In this document: positions 37,055-47,278 of the stretch, one piece after another | How positions within the stretch are numbered: the first letter of the stretch is position 1 | How the letters are laid out: each line of letters starts with the position of its first letter | Source: Roseococcus sp. SDR | GTDB taxonomy: Bacteria > Pseudomonadota > Alphaproteobacteria > Acetobacterales > Acetobacteraceae | DNA: 64,000 nucleotides | Assembly (NCBI RefSeq): GCF_019083995.1 | Contig: NZ_JAHRCU010000008.1 | Coordinates: 124,001 to 188,000 of the forward strand | Direction: 5' to 3' | Translations under genes and position numbers: made by a program | Notes under the pieces: model-generated | Databases searched by the model: none | Told to the model about the DNA's origin: nothing | What the model saw: the letters and a program-made list of their open reading frames with translations, nothing else

Positions 37055-39145
37055 TCACCCGGCCGCCAGGAGCGCCACCGCGCCCTCCTTGTCAAACAGG
37101 CGCAGCAGGAGGCGCGCGGCCTGGCCGCGGGGCGAGGCGAGCGCCGGGTCCCGCGTCAGCAGCACCTCGGCATCCTGGGCCGCCATCTCGATCAGCGCGT
37201 TCTGGCGGTTGGCAGCGCGCTGGGCCGCGGCCTCATCCTCGCCGCGCAGGCCCAGGCGGAACTGAACCTGGCCGGCCTGGCGCGTGCCCAGCGCCTCGCC
37301 GCCGCCGCGGATGCGCAGATCCTCCTCGGCGATGACGAAGCCATCCTCCGTGTCCCGCAGGATCAGCAGGCGTTCGCGCTCGCGCTCCGACAGCGCCTCG
37401 GAATGCACCAGCAGGCAGGAGGAGGGCTTGGAGCCGCGCCCCACGCGGCCGCGCAGCTGGTGCAGGGCGGAGAGGCCGAAGCGCTCGGCCTGCTCGATCA
37501 GGATGATGGTGGCTTCCGGCACATCCACGCCGACCTCGATGACCGTGGTGGCGACCAGGATCTGCGTGCGGCCCTCGGCGAAGTCGCGCAGGGCGCCTTC
37601 ACGGGTTTCCATCTCCAGTTCGCCATGGGCAAGGCCGACCTGGCCGGGAAACAGCTCGGAGAGCTCGGCGAAGCGGGTTTCGGCGGCGATGCTGTCGTCA
37701 TGCTCGCCGCCGGTGATGGCGCGCACCACCCAATAGGCGCGCTCGCCCCGGGCCAGGGCCTGGCGGAGGCGGGCGATGATCTCGGGCAGGCGGGCGCTGC
37801 TGGCGATGCGGGTCGCGATGGGCTGCCGGCCGCGCGGCTTGCCCGCGATGCGGCTCACCTGCATCTCGCCCCATTGGGTGAGCTGCAGCGTGCGGGGGAT
37901 GGGGGTCGCCGTCATCACCAGCATGTCCACCTGCGCGCCCTTGCCGGCCAGTTCCAGCCGCTGCGCCACGCCGAAGCGGTGCTGCTCATCCACCACGGCC
38001 AGCGCCAGGTCGCGGAACTCGACCCCCTGCTGGAAGAGCGCATGCGTGCCGATGGCGATGGGGATGGAGCCATCCGCGAAGCCCTTGAGCACGCGCCGCC
38101 GCTCCGCCCCCTTCACCGAGCCGGCCAGCAAAGCCACGGGCACGGGGGAGAGCCTTTCCAGGGTGCGCAGATGCTGCCGCGCCAGGATTTCCGTGGGCGC
38201 CATGATGGCCGCCTGCGCCCCGGCCTCGACGGCTTGGAGCATGGCGAGGATGGCGACCAGCGTCTTGCCCGAGCCCACATCGCCCTGCAGCAGGCGCAGC
38301 ATGCGGCGGGGCGCGGCGAGGTCGCGGGAGATTTCCGCCAGGGCCTGGGCCTGGTCGGGCGTCGGTTCATGGCCGAAGGCGGCGAGTGCCTGGGCGCGCA
38401 GGCTGCCATCGCCGGTGAGCGCGCGGCCCGGCGCCTCGCGGTTGCGGCGGCGGAGCAAGGCGAGGGCGAGTTGGCCCGCCAGCGCCTCGTCATAGGCCAG
38501 GCGCTCCCAGGGCTTGGCGTCCGGGCGCGTTTGGGGGGCGTGGAGGGCGCGCAGTGCCGCGGCGAAGCCGGGCCAGGCCTCGCGGGCCAGGAGGGGCGCG
38601 TCCTGCCACTCCGATGGGTCGGGCAGGCGCTTGAGGGCCGCCATGACGGCGGGTGCCATATGGCCGCGCTTCAGCCCCTCGGTGAGGGGCCAGATGGCCT
38701 CCAGCGCCGGAAAGCCCGCCTCATTCGCCGACACATCGGGGCTGATGCAGGACCAGCCATCGCCCTCGGGGCGGATGCGGCCGGAGATCCAGCGCGGCTC
38801 GCCCCTGGGCAGCAGCCGCTCGATCCAGCCCAGGTTGGATTGCATGAAGCGGAGGGTGACTTCCTCGGCCGTGCGCACCTCCACGTAGCGGCGGCGCGTC
38901 GCGCGGCTCATGGCGCTGCGAGTCGCAACGGGCGTCACGCGCAGCACGCACTCGGTCTCCGGCGGCGCCTCGGCGGGATGACTGATCTGCGTGCGGCTCG
39001 CGATGCGGTCGGGCAGGTGGAAGAGCAGATCGAGGATGCGCGGCCCGCCGCAGGCCTTGGCGATGAGTTCAGCGCGCTTGGGCCCGACCCCCGGCAGGGT
39101 TTCGAGGGAATCAAACAGGCTCTGGAGGCTGACACTCTGGCTCAC
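37055..39145 (-). CDS. recG: ATP-dependent DNA helicase RecG
   Basis: This enzyme rewinds and regresses stalled replication forks and processes Holliday junctions. The 696-residue protein starts with helix-hairpin-helix-like and wedge regions (LPGVGPKRAELIAKACG). It has Walker A GDVGSGKT, the RecG-specific box DEQHRFG, TATPIPRTLQLT and the C-terminal TRG region near GRVGRGSKPSSCLLVH. The start is GTG 39145. It is divergent from sdhE with only 10 bases between starts, so each promoter must lie in the other gene's 5' end. Confidence 0.95.
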   Translation of the reverse strand: MSQSVSLQSLFDSLETLPGVGPKRAELIAKACGGPRILDLLFHLPDRIASRTQISHPAEAPPETECVLRVTPVATRSAMSRATRRRYVEVRTAEEVTLRFMQSNLGWIERLLPRGEPRWISGRIRPEGDGWSCISPDVSANEAGFPALEAIWPLTEGLKRGHMAPAVMAALKRLPDPSEWQDAPLLAREAWPGFAAALRALHAPQTRPDAKPWERLAYDEALAGQLALALLRRRNREAPGRALTGDGSLRAQALAAFGHEPTPDQAQALAEISRDLAAPRRMLRLLQGDVGSGKTLVAILAMLQAVEAGAQAAIMAPTEILARQHLRTLERLSPVPVALLAGSVKGAERRRVLKGFADGSIPIAIGTHALFQQGVEFRDLALAVVDEQHRFGVAQRLELAGKGAQVDMLVMTATPIPRTLQLTQWGEMQVSRIAGKPRGRQPIATRIASSARLPEIIARLRQALARGERAYWVVRAITGGEHDDSIAAETRFAELSELFPGQVGLAHGELEMETREGALRDFAEGRTQILVATTVIEVGVDVPEATIILIEQAERFGLSALHQLRGRVGRGSKPSSCLLVHSEALSERERERLLILRDTEDGFVIAEEDLRIRGGGEALGTRQAGQVQFRLGLRGEDEAAAQRAANRQNALIEMAAQDAEVLLTRDPALASPRGQAARLLLRLFDKEGAVALLAAG

Positions 39146-39155
39146 ACGCGCCTAT

Positions 39156-39470
39156 ATGCCACCCGTGACGAGTCCTGACGAAACCCCCGAACTCCCCCAC
39201 CGCCAACGCCGCCTCCTGTTTCGGGCGCTGCATCGCGGCACCAAGGAATGCGACCTGATGCTGGGCGGCTTCGTGCGCCGGCATATCGGCGCGCTCTCGC
39301 CACCCGAATTGGATGAGCTGGAAGCCATCATGGAATTGCCGGATGTGGATTTGGCCGATTGGTTTTCCGGCCGCCGCGCGGCGCCGCCCGAGGTGCGCGG
39401 GCCGCTGTTTGACCGGATCGCGGCCGAGAGCGCGGCACCCGGCGCGGGCGTGCCGGAACACTTGCGATGA
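39156..39470 (+). CDS. sdhE: Succinate dehydrogenase assembly factor 2 (flavinylation factor)
   Basis: SdhE promotes covalent attachment of FAD to the succinate dehydrogenase flavoprotein. The 104-residue protein carries the key RGxxE motif (Arg27-Gly28-Thr-Lys-Glu31) in LFRALHRGTKECDLMLGGF. The DWF near the end of the fold is also typical. The ATG at 39156 is chosen; a GTG three codons later is possible. The stop overlaps mfd (ATGA). Confidence 0.9.
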   Translation: MPPVTSPDETPELPHRQRRLLFRALHRGTKECDLMLGGFVRRHIGALSPPELDELEAIMELPDVDLADWFSGRRAAPPEVRGPLFDRIAAESAAPGAGVPEHLR

Positions 39471-42400
39471 CGCTGCGCGTCTACGGCGCCCCCGAGGGCT
39501 ATGACGCGCTCCTGCTGCGCCAGCGCCGGGCCGAGACCCAGGCGCCTGTTCTGCATGTCTGCCGCGATGATGCCCGCATGGCCCGCATGGCCGATGCGCT
39601 GGCCTTCTTCATGCCCGAGGCCGAGATCCTGCGCCTGCCGGCCTGGGATTGCCTGCCCTATGACCGCGTCTCGCCCAATCCGGAGCTGATCGCCGAGCGT
39701 GTGGCCACGCTGGCCGAACTCACCACCCAGGCCACGCGTCCGCGCATCGTGCTGACGACGGTGAACGCGCTGGTCCAGCGCGTGCCGCCCCGCAGCGCCT
39801 TCGCCGATTCCGCGCTGCTGCTGCGCAAGGGCGGCCGCGCCAGCATCGGGCAGATCACCGCCTTCCTCGAGACCAATGGCTACAACCGCACGGGCACCGT
39901 CATGGAGCCCGGCGAATATGCGGTGCGCGGCGGCATCCTGGACCTCTTCCCCTCGGGCGAGGCGGACCCGCTGCGCCTCGATCTGTTTGGTGACGAGATC
40001 GAGAGCATCCGGCGCCTCGACACGGGCACGCAGCGCAGCGGCGCGGCGGTTGATCGGCTGACGCTGCGCCCGGTGGGCGAGGTGTTTCTCGACCCCGCCT
40101 CGATCGAGCGCTTCCGCACCGCCTATCGCGAGCTCTTCGGCAATGCGGCGGCCGAGGACCCGCTCTATGTCTCGGTCAGCGCCGGGCGGCGGCACCCGGG
40201 CATGGAGCATTGGGCGGGGCTGTTTCACGCCGAGATGGAGACCCTGCTGGACTATCTGCCCGGCGCCTCGGTCAGCCTGGACGCGCAAGCCGAAGAAGCG
40301 CTGACGGCTCGGCTGGAGATGATCCAGGACCACTACGAAGCACGGCGCATCCCGGCCCGGCTGAATGAAGGCGAGGTGCCCTATCGCCCCGCGCCGCCCG
40401 CGCGCCTCTACCTCGACCGCAAGGGATGGGAGGCCATGCTGGCCCAGGGGCCGCAGCTGCATTTCTCGCCCTTCCACAAGCCGGACGGCGCGGAGGGCTT
40501 CGATGCCGGCGGGCGCGCGGGTCGCCTTTTCACCGAGATCCGCCAGGCGGGCGAAAACCTATTTTCCGCCTATGCCGCCCATGCGGAGACCGAGCGCGGC
40601 CGTGGCCGGCAGCCGATGCTCGCCGCCTGGACCCGCGGCTCGCGCGAGCGGCTCGTCACCCTGCTGCGCGAGAACCGCGTGGCGGCCGAGCCGGTGGACG
40701 ACTACTACGCCTTCCAGCGCCTGGCGCCCGGCGTGGTCGGCGTCGGTATCCTGGGCCTGGAGCGTGGCTTCACCGCCGAAAAGATATCGATCACCGCCGA
40801 GCAGGACCTGCTGGGCGAGCGCATCGCCCGCCCGGCGCGGCGCAAGAAGCGCGCCGACCAGTTCATCGCGGATGCCACCCAGATCGAGGTGGGAGACCTG
40901 CTGGTCCATCAGGATCACGGCATCGGGCGCTATGACGGGCTCGCCACCATCGAGGTGAGCGGCGCGCCCCATGACTGCCTGCGGATGATCTATGACGGCA
41001 ATGACAAGCTGTTTGTCCCGGTCGAGAATATCGAGATCCTGAGCCGCTTCGGCAGCGAGACGGCGGGTGTGGCGCTGGACAAGCTGGGCGGCGCCTCCTG
41101 GCAGGCGCGCAAATCCAAGGCCAAGCAGCGCATCGCCGACATGGCGGGTGCCCTGATCCGCATCGCGGCCGAGCGCCAGACGCGCGAGGCGCCGATGATG
41201 GCCCCACCCGAAGGCGCCTGGGACGAGTTCTGCGCCCGCTTCCCCTATGCCGAGACGGAGGACCAGGCGCGTGCCATCGCCGATGTGCTGGAGGATCTCG
41301 CCTCCGGCCGGCCCATGGACCGGCTGATCTGCGGCGATGTGGGCTTCGGCAAGACGGAGGTGGCGCTGCGCGCGGCCTTCACCGTCGCGATGTCCGGCTC
41401 CCAGGTCGCGGTCGTGGTGCCGACCACGCTGCTGGCGCGCCAGCACCACCGCATCTTCACCGCGCGTTTCGCGGGGCTGCCGATCAAGGTCGCGCAGCTC
41501 TCCCGCATGGTGACGGCGAAGGAGGCCGCGCAGGTGAAGGCGGCGCTGGCGGCGGGCGAGGTGGATATCGTCGTCGGCACCCATGCGCTGCTGGGCAAGG
41601 GCATCGGTTTCGACAATCTCGGCCTCGTCATCGTGGATGAGGAGCAGCATTTCGGCGTGAAGCACAAGGAACGCCTGAAGGAGCTGGAAGCGGGCGTGCA
41701 TGTGCTGACGCTGACGGCCACCCCCATCCCGCGCACCTTGCAGCTGGCCCTGTCCGGCGTGCGGGAGATGAGCGTGATCGCGACCCCGCCGGTGGATCGC
41801 CTCGCCGTCCGCACCTTCATCATGCCCTGGGATTCCTTGGTTCTGCGCGAGGCGGTGCAGCGCGAGCGCTTCCGCGGTGGCCAGGTCTTCGTCGTCGTCC
41901 CCCGCATCGAGGACATGGCGAAGATGGCCGAGCGGCTCGCCGAAGTGGCGCCCGAGGCGCGCGTGGTGCAGGCGCATGGCCGGCTCGCGCCCACCGAGCT
42001 CGAGCAGGTGATGACCGAGTTCGGCGATGGCAAATACGACATCCTGCTCGCCACCAACATCGTGGAATCCGGCCTCGACATGCCGGCGGTGAACACGCTC
42101 ATCATCCACCGGGCCGACATGTTCGGCCTCGGCCAGCTCTATCAGCTGCGCGGGCGCGTGGGCCGCGGCAAGCAGCGCGGCTATGCCTACCTCACCTGGC
42201 CGCCGCATCACCGGCTCAGCCCCACCTCGCAGAAGCGGCTCGAGGTCATGCAGACGCTGGACAATCTCGGCGCCGGCTTCACCCTGGCCAGCCACGACCT
42301 CGACATCCGCGGTGCCGGGAACCTGCTGGGCGAGGAGCAATCGGGCCAGATCCGCGAGGTCGGCATCGAACTCTACCAGGAGATGCTGGAGGAAGCCGTG

Positions 42401-42907
42401 GCCGATCTGCGCGCCGGCTCCAAGCGCGCGCGGGAGGCGGAGGGCCGCTTCACGCCGCAGATCAATCTCGGCCTGCCCGTTCTGATCCCCGAGAACTACG
42501 TGCAGGAACTGCCGGTGCGCCTGGGGCTCTACCGCCGCATCGGCGGGCTGGAGACCGAAGCCGAGGTGGAGGCCATGGCCGCCGAATTCGCCGACCGGTT
42601 CGGCCCCATCCCGCCCGAGGTGGAAAACCTGCTGCAGGTGGTGAGCCTCAAGCTCGCCTGCCGGGCGGCGGGGGTTGAGAAGGTGGATGCGGGGCCGAAG
42701 GGCGTCGTCATCGCCTTCCACAAGAACCGCTTCGCCAATCCGGCGGGTCTGGTCGCCTGGGTCTCGGGCCAGAAGGGCCTGGTTTCGCTGCGGCCCGACC
42801 ATAAGCTCGCCCTGCTGCGCGAATTGCCCTTCGATGCTCGGGTGAAGGCGGCGCGGGGCCTCGTGACGAATCTGGTGCGTGTCGTGGAGCAGGCGAAGGC
42901 GGCCTGA
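39467..42907 (+). CDS. mfd: Transcription-repair coupling factor Mfd
   Basis: Mfd removes RNA polymerase stalled at DNA damage and recruits UvrA. The 1146-residue protein has a UvrB-like N-terminal part, the CarD-like RNA-polymerase interaction domain (GDLLVHQDHGIGRYDG, about 470-540), and a RecG-like translocase with Walker A GDVGFGKTE and DEEQHFGVKHK. A TRCF C-terminal domain that masks UvrA binding follows. Complete by length and order. It is coupled to sdhE, so both share a transcript. Confidence 0.96.
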   Translation: MTLRVYGAPEGYDALLLRQRRAETQAPVLHVCRDDARMARMADALAFFMPEAEILRLPAWDCLPYDRVSPNPELIAERVATLAELTTQATRPRIVLTTVNALVQRVPPRSAFADSALLLRKGGRASIGQITAFLETNGYNRTGTVMEPGEYAVRGGILDLFPSGEADPLRLDLFGDEIESIRRLDTGTQRSGAAVDRLTLRPVGEVFLDPASIERFRTAYRELFGNAAAEDPLYVSVSAGRRHPGMEHWAGLFHAEMETLLDYLPGASVSLDAQAEEALTARLEMIQDHYEARRIPARLNEGEVPYRPAPPARLYLDRKGWEAMLAQGPQLHFSPFHKPDGAEGFDAGGRAGRLFTEIRQAGENLFSAYAAHAETERGRGRQPMLAAWTRGSRERLVTLLRENRVAAEPVDDYYAFQRLAPGVVGVGILGLERGFTAEKISITAEQDLLGERIARPARRKKRADQFIADATQIEVGDLLVHQDHGIGRYDGLATIEVSGAPHDCLRMIYDGNDKLFVPVENIEILSRFGSETAGVALDKLGGASWQARKSKAKQRIADMAGALIRIAAERQTREAPMMAPPEGAWDEFCARFPYAETEDQARAIADVLEDLASGRPMDRLICGDVGFGKTEVALRAAFTVAMSGSQVAVVVPTTLLARQHHRIFTARFAGLPIKVAQLSRMVTAKEAAQVKAALAAGEVDIVVGTHALLGKGIGFDNLGLVIVDEEQHFGVKHKERLKELEAGVHVLTLTATPIPRTLQLALSGVREMSVIATPPVDRLAVRTFIMPWDSLVLREAVQRERFRGGQVFVVVPRIEDMAKMAERLAEVAPEARVVQAHGRLAPTELEQVMTEFGDGKYDILLATNIVESGLDMPAVNTLIIHRADMFGLGQLYQLRGRVGRGKQRGYAYLTWPPHHRLSPTSQKRLEVMQTLDNLGAGFTLASHDLDIRGAGNLLGEEQSGQIREVGIELYQEMLEEAVADLRAGSKRAREAEGRFTPQINLGLPVLIPENYVQELPVRLGLYRRIGGLETEAEVEAMAAEFADRFGPIPPEVENLLQVVSLKLACRAAGVEKVDAGPKGVVIAFHKNRFANPAGLVAWVSGQKGLVSLRPDHKLALLRELPFDARVKAARGLVTNLVRVVEQAKAA

Positions 42908-42925
42908 GCCCAAGCGCGCTCAGGC
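42902..42925. terminator. Inverted repeat spanning the mfd and kinase stop codons
   Basis: GCCTGAGC (42902-42909) and GCTCAGGC (42918-42925) are perfect complements. The mfd TGA lies in one arm and the kinase TGA in the other. A possible bidirectional transcript end, without a T-run. Confidence 0.4.
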
Positions 42926-45367
42926 TATGGGCAGGCGGATTCTGAAGGCCGTGCCGCCCGGCACATTCTCGGCCGTGAGGCTGCCACCCATGTCCTGGAT
43001 GATGCCGTAGCTGATCGAGAGGCCGAGGCCCGTGCCCTGGCCGACGGGCTTGGTGGTGAAGAAGGGTTCGAAGATGCGCGGCAGGATCTCGGGAGCGATG
43101 CCGCCCGCCGCATCGCGCACCTCCATCAGGACATGCGTCCCGTCCCGGACTGCCCTGAGGCGGACGCGGCGCCCGGGCCCGTCGTCGGGCGACTGGGCGT
43201 CGTAGGCGTCGCAGGCATTGGCGACCAGGTTCATCAGCACCTGCTCCAGTGGGATGGCGCTGCCGAGGACCGGCGGCAGCCCGGCCTCCACCTCCTGCAC
43301 CACCTCGACCGAGGAGAGCGTCAGCTTGCTGTTCAGCATCTCAAGCGCCGCGGTGATCACCTGAGGGATGTCGAGGGGGGCCGGCGGCAGGTTCTCCGCG
43401 CGGCCAAAGATCCGCATATGGTCGATCAGGTTCGCCATCCGCCCGGTCTGGCCGATGATCTTCTCGAGCCGCTCACGCATCGGCGCCAGCGCCGGGTCGG
43501 CGGCGTCGAGCTGCAGCAGCATGATGTCGGCCGCCATGCTGATGGTGGCGAGCGGCTGGTTCAGCTCATGCGCCATGCCGGTCGTCACCTCGCCCAGCTG
43601 GGCGAGCTTGGCGGAATGGGCCAGCTGCTCGGCCAGCTGCTTCTCCCGCGTGATGTCCGTCCAGATGCTCATCAGCTCCGGCACACCTGCGGCATTCACC
43701 TGGCTGCGCTGGATGCCGCGGATCCAGAGCCAACGCCCATCCTTGTGGCGGAAGCGGAATTCGGTGGCGGATTCAGGCTGGCCGATCGTCGCGTCCGGCA
43801 GGGCCATCACGCGGTCGCAATCCTCGGGGTGCGCATGGGCCCGGAACCAGCCGAGCTGGGTGGCCTCGCCCGGGGTGAAGCCGGTGAGCGCCTCCAGCTG
43901 AGCCGAGGCATAGCGGCGAAGCCAACGGCCATCGGCCTGCCGCTCGAAGCGGAACAGCACGCCGGGCAGCCGGGCCAGCATGGAGTCGCGCTCGGCCAGC
44001 GCTTCGGCGCGGGCGATCTCCGCCTCACGCTCCAGGGTCACGTCACGCTGGATTGAGACCCAATGGGTGAACCGGCCCTCGCTGTCGGCCACCGGGGAGA
44101 TCCGCAGATCGGACCAGAAGGTGCTGCCATCCTTGCGGTAGTTCAGCACCGCCTGCCGCACGGGCTGCCACGTTTCCAGCGCGTTGCGGATGTTGCGCCG
44201 GGCCTTCGCGGAAGTGCCGGGGCCCTGGAGCAGGCGGGGCGTCCGTCCGGTCACCTCGGCCAGGGTGTAGCCGGTCTCGCGCTCGAAGGCAGGGTTCGCG
44301 TAGACGATGCGGGGTCCGGGTTCGTCGAAGGGTTCCGCCTCGGTGATGAGCACCACGTCGGAGCTCGCCTCGACGACGCGGCGCAGGAGGCGGGCCTGCT
44401 CCTCGTCGCGCAGCCGGCGAAGGATGGGGCGCAGCGCCGCGACCGCCTGCTCCAGGAGATGCGACACCTCCGCAAGGTCGGTCCGCCCCGCGCCGAGCCC
44501 GATCAGCAAGGCGAAGCCTTGCGACTCCAGATGGAAAGGGGAGACCATGAGCGCGGATAGGCCCCGCTGCGCGGCGGCCTCCAGCAACGGGTTGCCGGCC
44601 TGGTCCTCGGAGGTCACATCCTCCACCAGGATCTGCCGACCCTCGCTCATCGCGCGCAGGGTCGGGGAATTGGGGACGGAGACCACCTGGTTGCGCTGCG
44701 CACCAGGCCCGACCTCGAAGGTGGGCTCACTCCAGCCTCCGAGGAATCGGGCGCTCAGCTCCGAGCCTCCGTGGCGCTGCCAGAGCTGGCAGGTGAGGGC
44801 CTGGGTCGCCTCGCAAAGCGCCTGGGCGGCGGAGCGGACCGAACTTTCGAGATCCGCCGCCTCGGCCGCGACGGCCATCAGCCGCCGCAGCAATTGTGCA
44901 TCACGCGCAAGGCGAGCTTCGCCCAGCGCGCGGCGACGCTCCTCCAACTGCTCCATGACAATCCGGGCGAGATCGAGCAGCGCCTCGCGGATCGCATCCC
45001 GGGCCGTGCCGCCAGGCGGCGGGCCGGGGCGCTGGTCGAGGACGCACAGGGCGCCCAGCACGATGCCCTGGGTGTTGATGAGGGGGACACCCGCCACGAA
45101 GCGCCACGCGGCCGATGGAGCGGTGACGATCGGCGCCCCGGTCTCCATCACTTCCCGCGCGAGGGTATCGAGGGCGATGGCGGCGCTCGGTGCCTCCTCG
45201 CCCAGGGCGGTGCGCGGGCCGCCGTCGCGGAAGAGCACGGCCCCGGCCGAGGCGTCACAGAGGCGCAGGGCGAGGCGGAGGGCGCGCTCATGCTCCGGCT
45301 CGCGGCCCGCTGCCAAGAGGCCATGCGCGGCAAGCTCCGCGGTCCAGGCCCGCTCGGTATCTCTCAT
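42920..45367 (-). CDS. GAF/PAS sensor histidine kinase with a degenerate LOV-like domain
   Basis: This 815-residue cytoplasmic kinase has two GAF-like domains (about 15-145 and 160-315), a LOV-like PAS domain (about 325-445), a second PAS/PAC domain (about 462-575), then HisKA with the phosphorylated His600 ([14 protein letters not shown]) and a HATPase domain ending in [13 protein letters not shown]. The LOV motif GRNCRFLQG reads GRTPRLLQG, with Pro377 instead of the photoactive Cys, so no covalent flavin adduct can form. No membrane segment or adjacent response regulator is seen, so it is an orphan. Signals are unknown. Confidence 0.88.
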   Translation of the reverse strand: MRDTERAWTAELAAHGLLAAGREPEHERALRLALRLCDASAGAVLFRDGGPRTALGEEAPSAAIALDTLAREVMETGAPIVTAPSAAWRFVAGVPLINTQGIVLGALCVLDQRPGPPPGGTARDAIREALLDLARIVMEQLEERRRALGEARLARDAQLLRRLMAVAAEAADLESSVRSAAQALCEATQALTCQLWQRHGGSELSARFLGGWSEPTFEVGPGAQRNQVVSVPNSPTLRAMSEGRQILVEDVTSEDQAGNPLLEAAAQRGLSALMVSPFHLESQGFALLIGLGAGRTDLAEVSHLLEQAVAALRPILRRLRDEEQARLLRRVVEASSDVVLITEAEPFDEPGPRIVYANPAFERETGYTLAEVTGRTPRLLQGPGTSAKARRNIRNALETWQPVRQAVLNYRKDGSTFWSDLRISPVADSEGRFTHWVSIQRDVTLEREAEIARAEALAERDSMLARLPGVLFRFERQADGRWLRRYASAQLEALTGFTPGEATQLGWFRAHAHPEDCDRVMALPDATIGQPESATEFRFRHKDGRWLWIRGIQRSQVNAAGVPELMSIWTDITREKQLAEQLAHSAKLAQLGEVTTGMAHELNQPLATISMAADIMLLQLDAADPALAPMRERLEKIIGQTGRMANLIDHMRIFGRAENLPPAPLDIPQVITAALEMLNSKLTLSSVEVVQEVEAGLPPVLGSAIPLEQVLMNLVANACDAYDAQSPDDGPGRRVRLRAVRDGTHVLMEVRDAAGGIAPEILPRIFEPFFTTKPVGQGTGLGLSISYGIIQDMGGSLTAENVPGGTAFRIRLPIA

Positions 45368-45452
45368 TTCTTCAACTTTCCGAGGCCTTCGCCCCTTCCA
45401 ATCGCGCCATCCATGGCCAGTTCCCGGCCGCGCGCAAGCGGGTACCCCGCCC

Positions 45453-46112
45453 TCAGCCGGCGGCCAGCGCCACTTCGATCAGCCGTTCAAGCACTTCCGG
45501 TTCCTGCGCGCCGGCGATGGCATGCTCGCCATCCACCAGGAAGCAGGGCACGCCGTTGATGCCAAGGCGGTGGGCGCGGAGATTCTCCAGATGCACCCAT
45601 TCCGTCTCGCCCGCGCCGCCCAGCAGGCGGAGGGCGGCCGTCTGGTCGAAGCCTTCCTCGCCGGCCAGCATGGCGAGCGTCGCGTGCTGGCCGATGTCCA
45701 GCCCCTCGCAGAAATAGGCGGCGAAGAGGCGCTCCACGAGGCGATCCACCGGCGCATGCCGGCCGGCCCAGCGGAGCAGGCGATGCGCGTCAAGGCTGGC
45801 CGGGATGCGGCGCAGCAGGTCGAAGCGAAAGGCGATTCCCTCGGCGCGGCCGAGTTCGGTGATGGTGCCATGCAGGCGCCGGGCGCGGTCCTCGCCGCCG
45901 AACTTGCGGGCCAGCCAATCCTGACGGGGGATGCCGCCGGGTGCGATCTCCGGGTTCAGCAGGAAGGGGCGCCATTGCAGCTCCGGCTGCAGGTCATGCC
46001 GCTCGGCCAGCACCCGCATGAGGCGGCGGATGCCCAGGTAGCACCAGGGGCAGACGAGATCGAAGACGATCTCGACCGAAAGCCGCGGGCGTGGTGGCGC
46101 GAGGATGTTCAC
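45453..46112 (-). CDS. DsbA family (FrnE-like) thiol oxidoreductase
   Basis: This 219-residue protein has a thioredoxin fold with a helical insertion. It carries the redox motif Cys21-Pro-Trp-Cys24 (VCPWCYLGIRRL) and the cis-Pro region GINGVPCFLVDGEHAIAGAQ. No signal peptide is seen, so it works in the cytoplasm, as FrnE-type disulfide isomerases do. It is divergent from the AI-2E family gene, with 43 bases between the start codons. Confidence 0.9.
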   Translation of the reverse strand: MNILAPPRPRLSVEIVFDLVCPWCYLGIRRLMRVLAERHDLQPELQWRPFLLNPEIAPGGIPRQDWLARKFGGEDRARRLHGTITELGRAEGIAFRFDLLRRIPASLDAHRLLRWAGRHAPVDRLVERLFAAYFCEGLDIGQHATLAMLAGEEGFDQTAALRLLGGAGETEWVHLENLRAHRLGINGVPCFLVDGEHAIAGAQEPEVLERLIEVALAAG

Positions 46113-46155
46113 GCGTGCATGCTACAGTCTTCCGGCGCGTCTGGGCAAAGGGTGG

Positions 46156-47235
46156 ATGATGGAAAGCAAGGAGCAACTGGCCCGGCTGGTGGGCTTCATC
46201 GCGGCCGGTGCGCTGGCGGCGGGCTGTTTCCTTGTGCTCAAGCCCTTCATCTCGACGCTGATGTGGGCTGTCATCCTCGTCTTCTGCACCTGGCCGGCCT
46301 ACCGCTTCCTGACCGACCGGCTGCGGCTGGGAGCGGGGCTGGCGGCGGGCGTCATGGTGGCGGCCGAGTTCCTGCTGATCGGCCTGCCGCTGGTCTTTGC
46401 CACGCCGGTGCGGCGGGAAGACATCGAGGGCATCCGCAATTGGCTGGTGCGCGTCTTCAGCGAGGGCCTGCCCGACCTCTCGGGCGTCTTCCTGCTGATC
46501 CCCCTGGCCGGTCCCTACCTGAACGATTGGTGGCAGGCGCTGGCGGGCGATGCCTCCCACCTCGTCGCCACCATCCGACCCTATGCGGGCGACATCGCGC
46601 AATTCGCGCTGTCGCTGCTGCTGGGCCTGCTCTCGGGCGTGGCCGAAATGCTGATCGCGATCCTGCTCGCCTTCTTCATCTACAAGGACGGACCGGCGCT
46701 GGCGAAAGGGGCCTATGGGCTGCTGGAGCGGCTGGCCGGCGCCCGGGCCCCGCATCTGTGGGACCTGACGGGCAACGTCACCCGCGGCGTGGTCTATGGC
46801 ATGCTGGGCACGGCGGTCGCCCAGGGCTTCATGACCTTCTTCGGCCTCTGGATCTCGGGCGTGCCGCAGCCCGTGCTGCTGGCGGTGATCGCGGGCGTCA
46901 TCTCCATCCTGCCGGTGGGGGCGCCGCTGGTCTGGATCCCGGCCGCGATCTGGCTGCTGGCGACGGGCAGCATCGGCTGGGGCATCTTCCTGGCGCTCTA
47001 TGGGGGCTTGGGCATCTCCTCGGTGGACAATGTGATCCGGCCCTGGTTCATCTCGCGCGGCGCGGACCTGCCGCTGCTGCTGACCATCCTGGGCGCGCTG
47101 GGTGGCGTGCTGGCCTTCGGCTTTCTGGGCCTCTTCCTGGGGCCGGTCCTGCTGGCGCTGGGCTATACCCTGGTCAAGGAATGGGCGCTGGGCGTGCCGG
47201 AGGAGACTTCCCCCGAGGCGCGTCCGCCCCTATAG
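46156..47235 (+). CDS. AI-2E family transporter (PerM-like permease)
   Basis: This 359-residue inner-membrane protein has about seven or eight membrane segments in the typical 2+1+5 arrangement. The C-terminal block shows the family's VLLAVIAGVISILPVGAPLVWIP-like and SVDNVIRPWFISR motifs. Members move varied small molecules, and some are Na+/H+ antiporters; the name is historic. ATG 46156 follows AAAGGG; an ATG directly after it is an alternative. The peptide transporter begins 43 bases downstream. Confidence 0.87.
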   Translation: MMESKEQLARLVGFIAAGALAAGCFLVLKPFISTLMWAVILVFCTWPAYRFLTDRLRLGAGLAAGVMVAAEFLLIGLPLVFATPVRREDIEGIRNWLVRVFSEGLPDLSGVFLLIPLAGPYLNDWWQALAGDASHLVATIRPYAGDIAQFALSLLLGLLSGVAEMLIAILLAFFIYKDGPALAKGAYGLLERLAGARAPHLWDLTGNVTRGVVYGMLGTAVAQGFMTFFGLWISGVPQPVLLAVIAGVISILPVGAPLVWIPAAIWLLATGSIGWGIFLALYGGLGISSVDNVIRPWFISRGADLPLLLTILGALGGVLAFGFLGLFLGPVLLALGYTLVKEWALGVPEETSPEARPPL

Positions 47236-47278
47236 CGGCGCTTTCCGGCCGGAGAGGCCTGGGGTTCGGGAGACATCA

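Noticed and set aside
36701-39178. 825-residue plus-strand open frame opposite recG
   Set aside because: It is the complement-frame shadow of recG and the ATPase gene, rich in Ala, Gly, Arg and His, with no motif. The minus-strand frame carries complete RecG helicase motifs.
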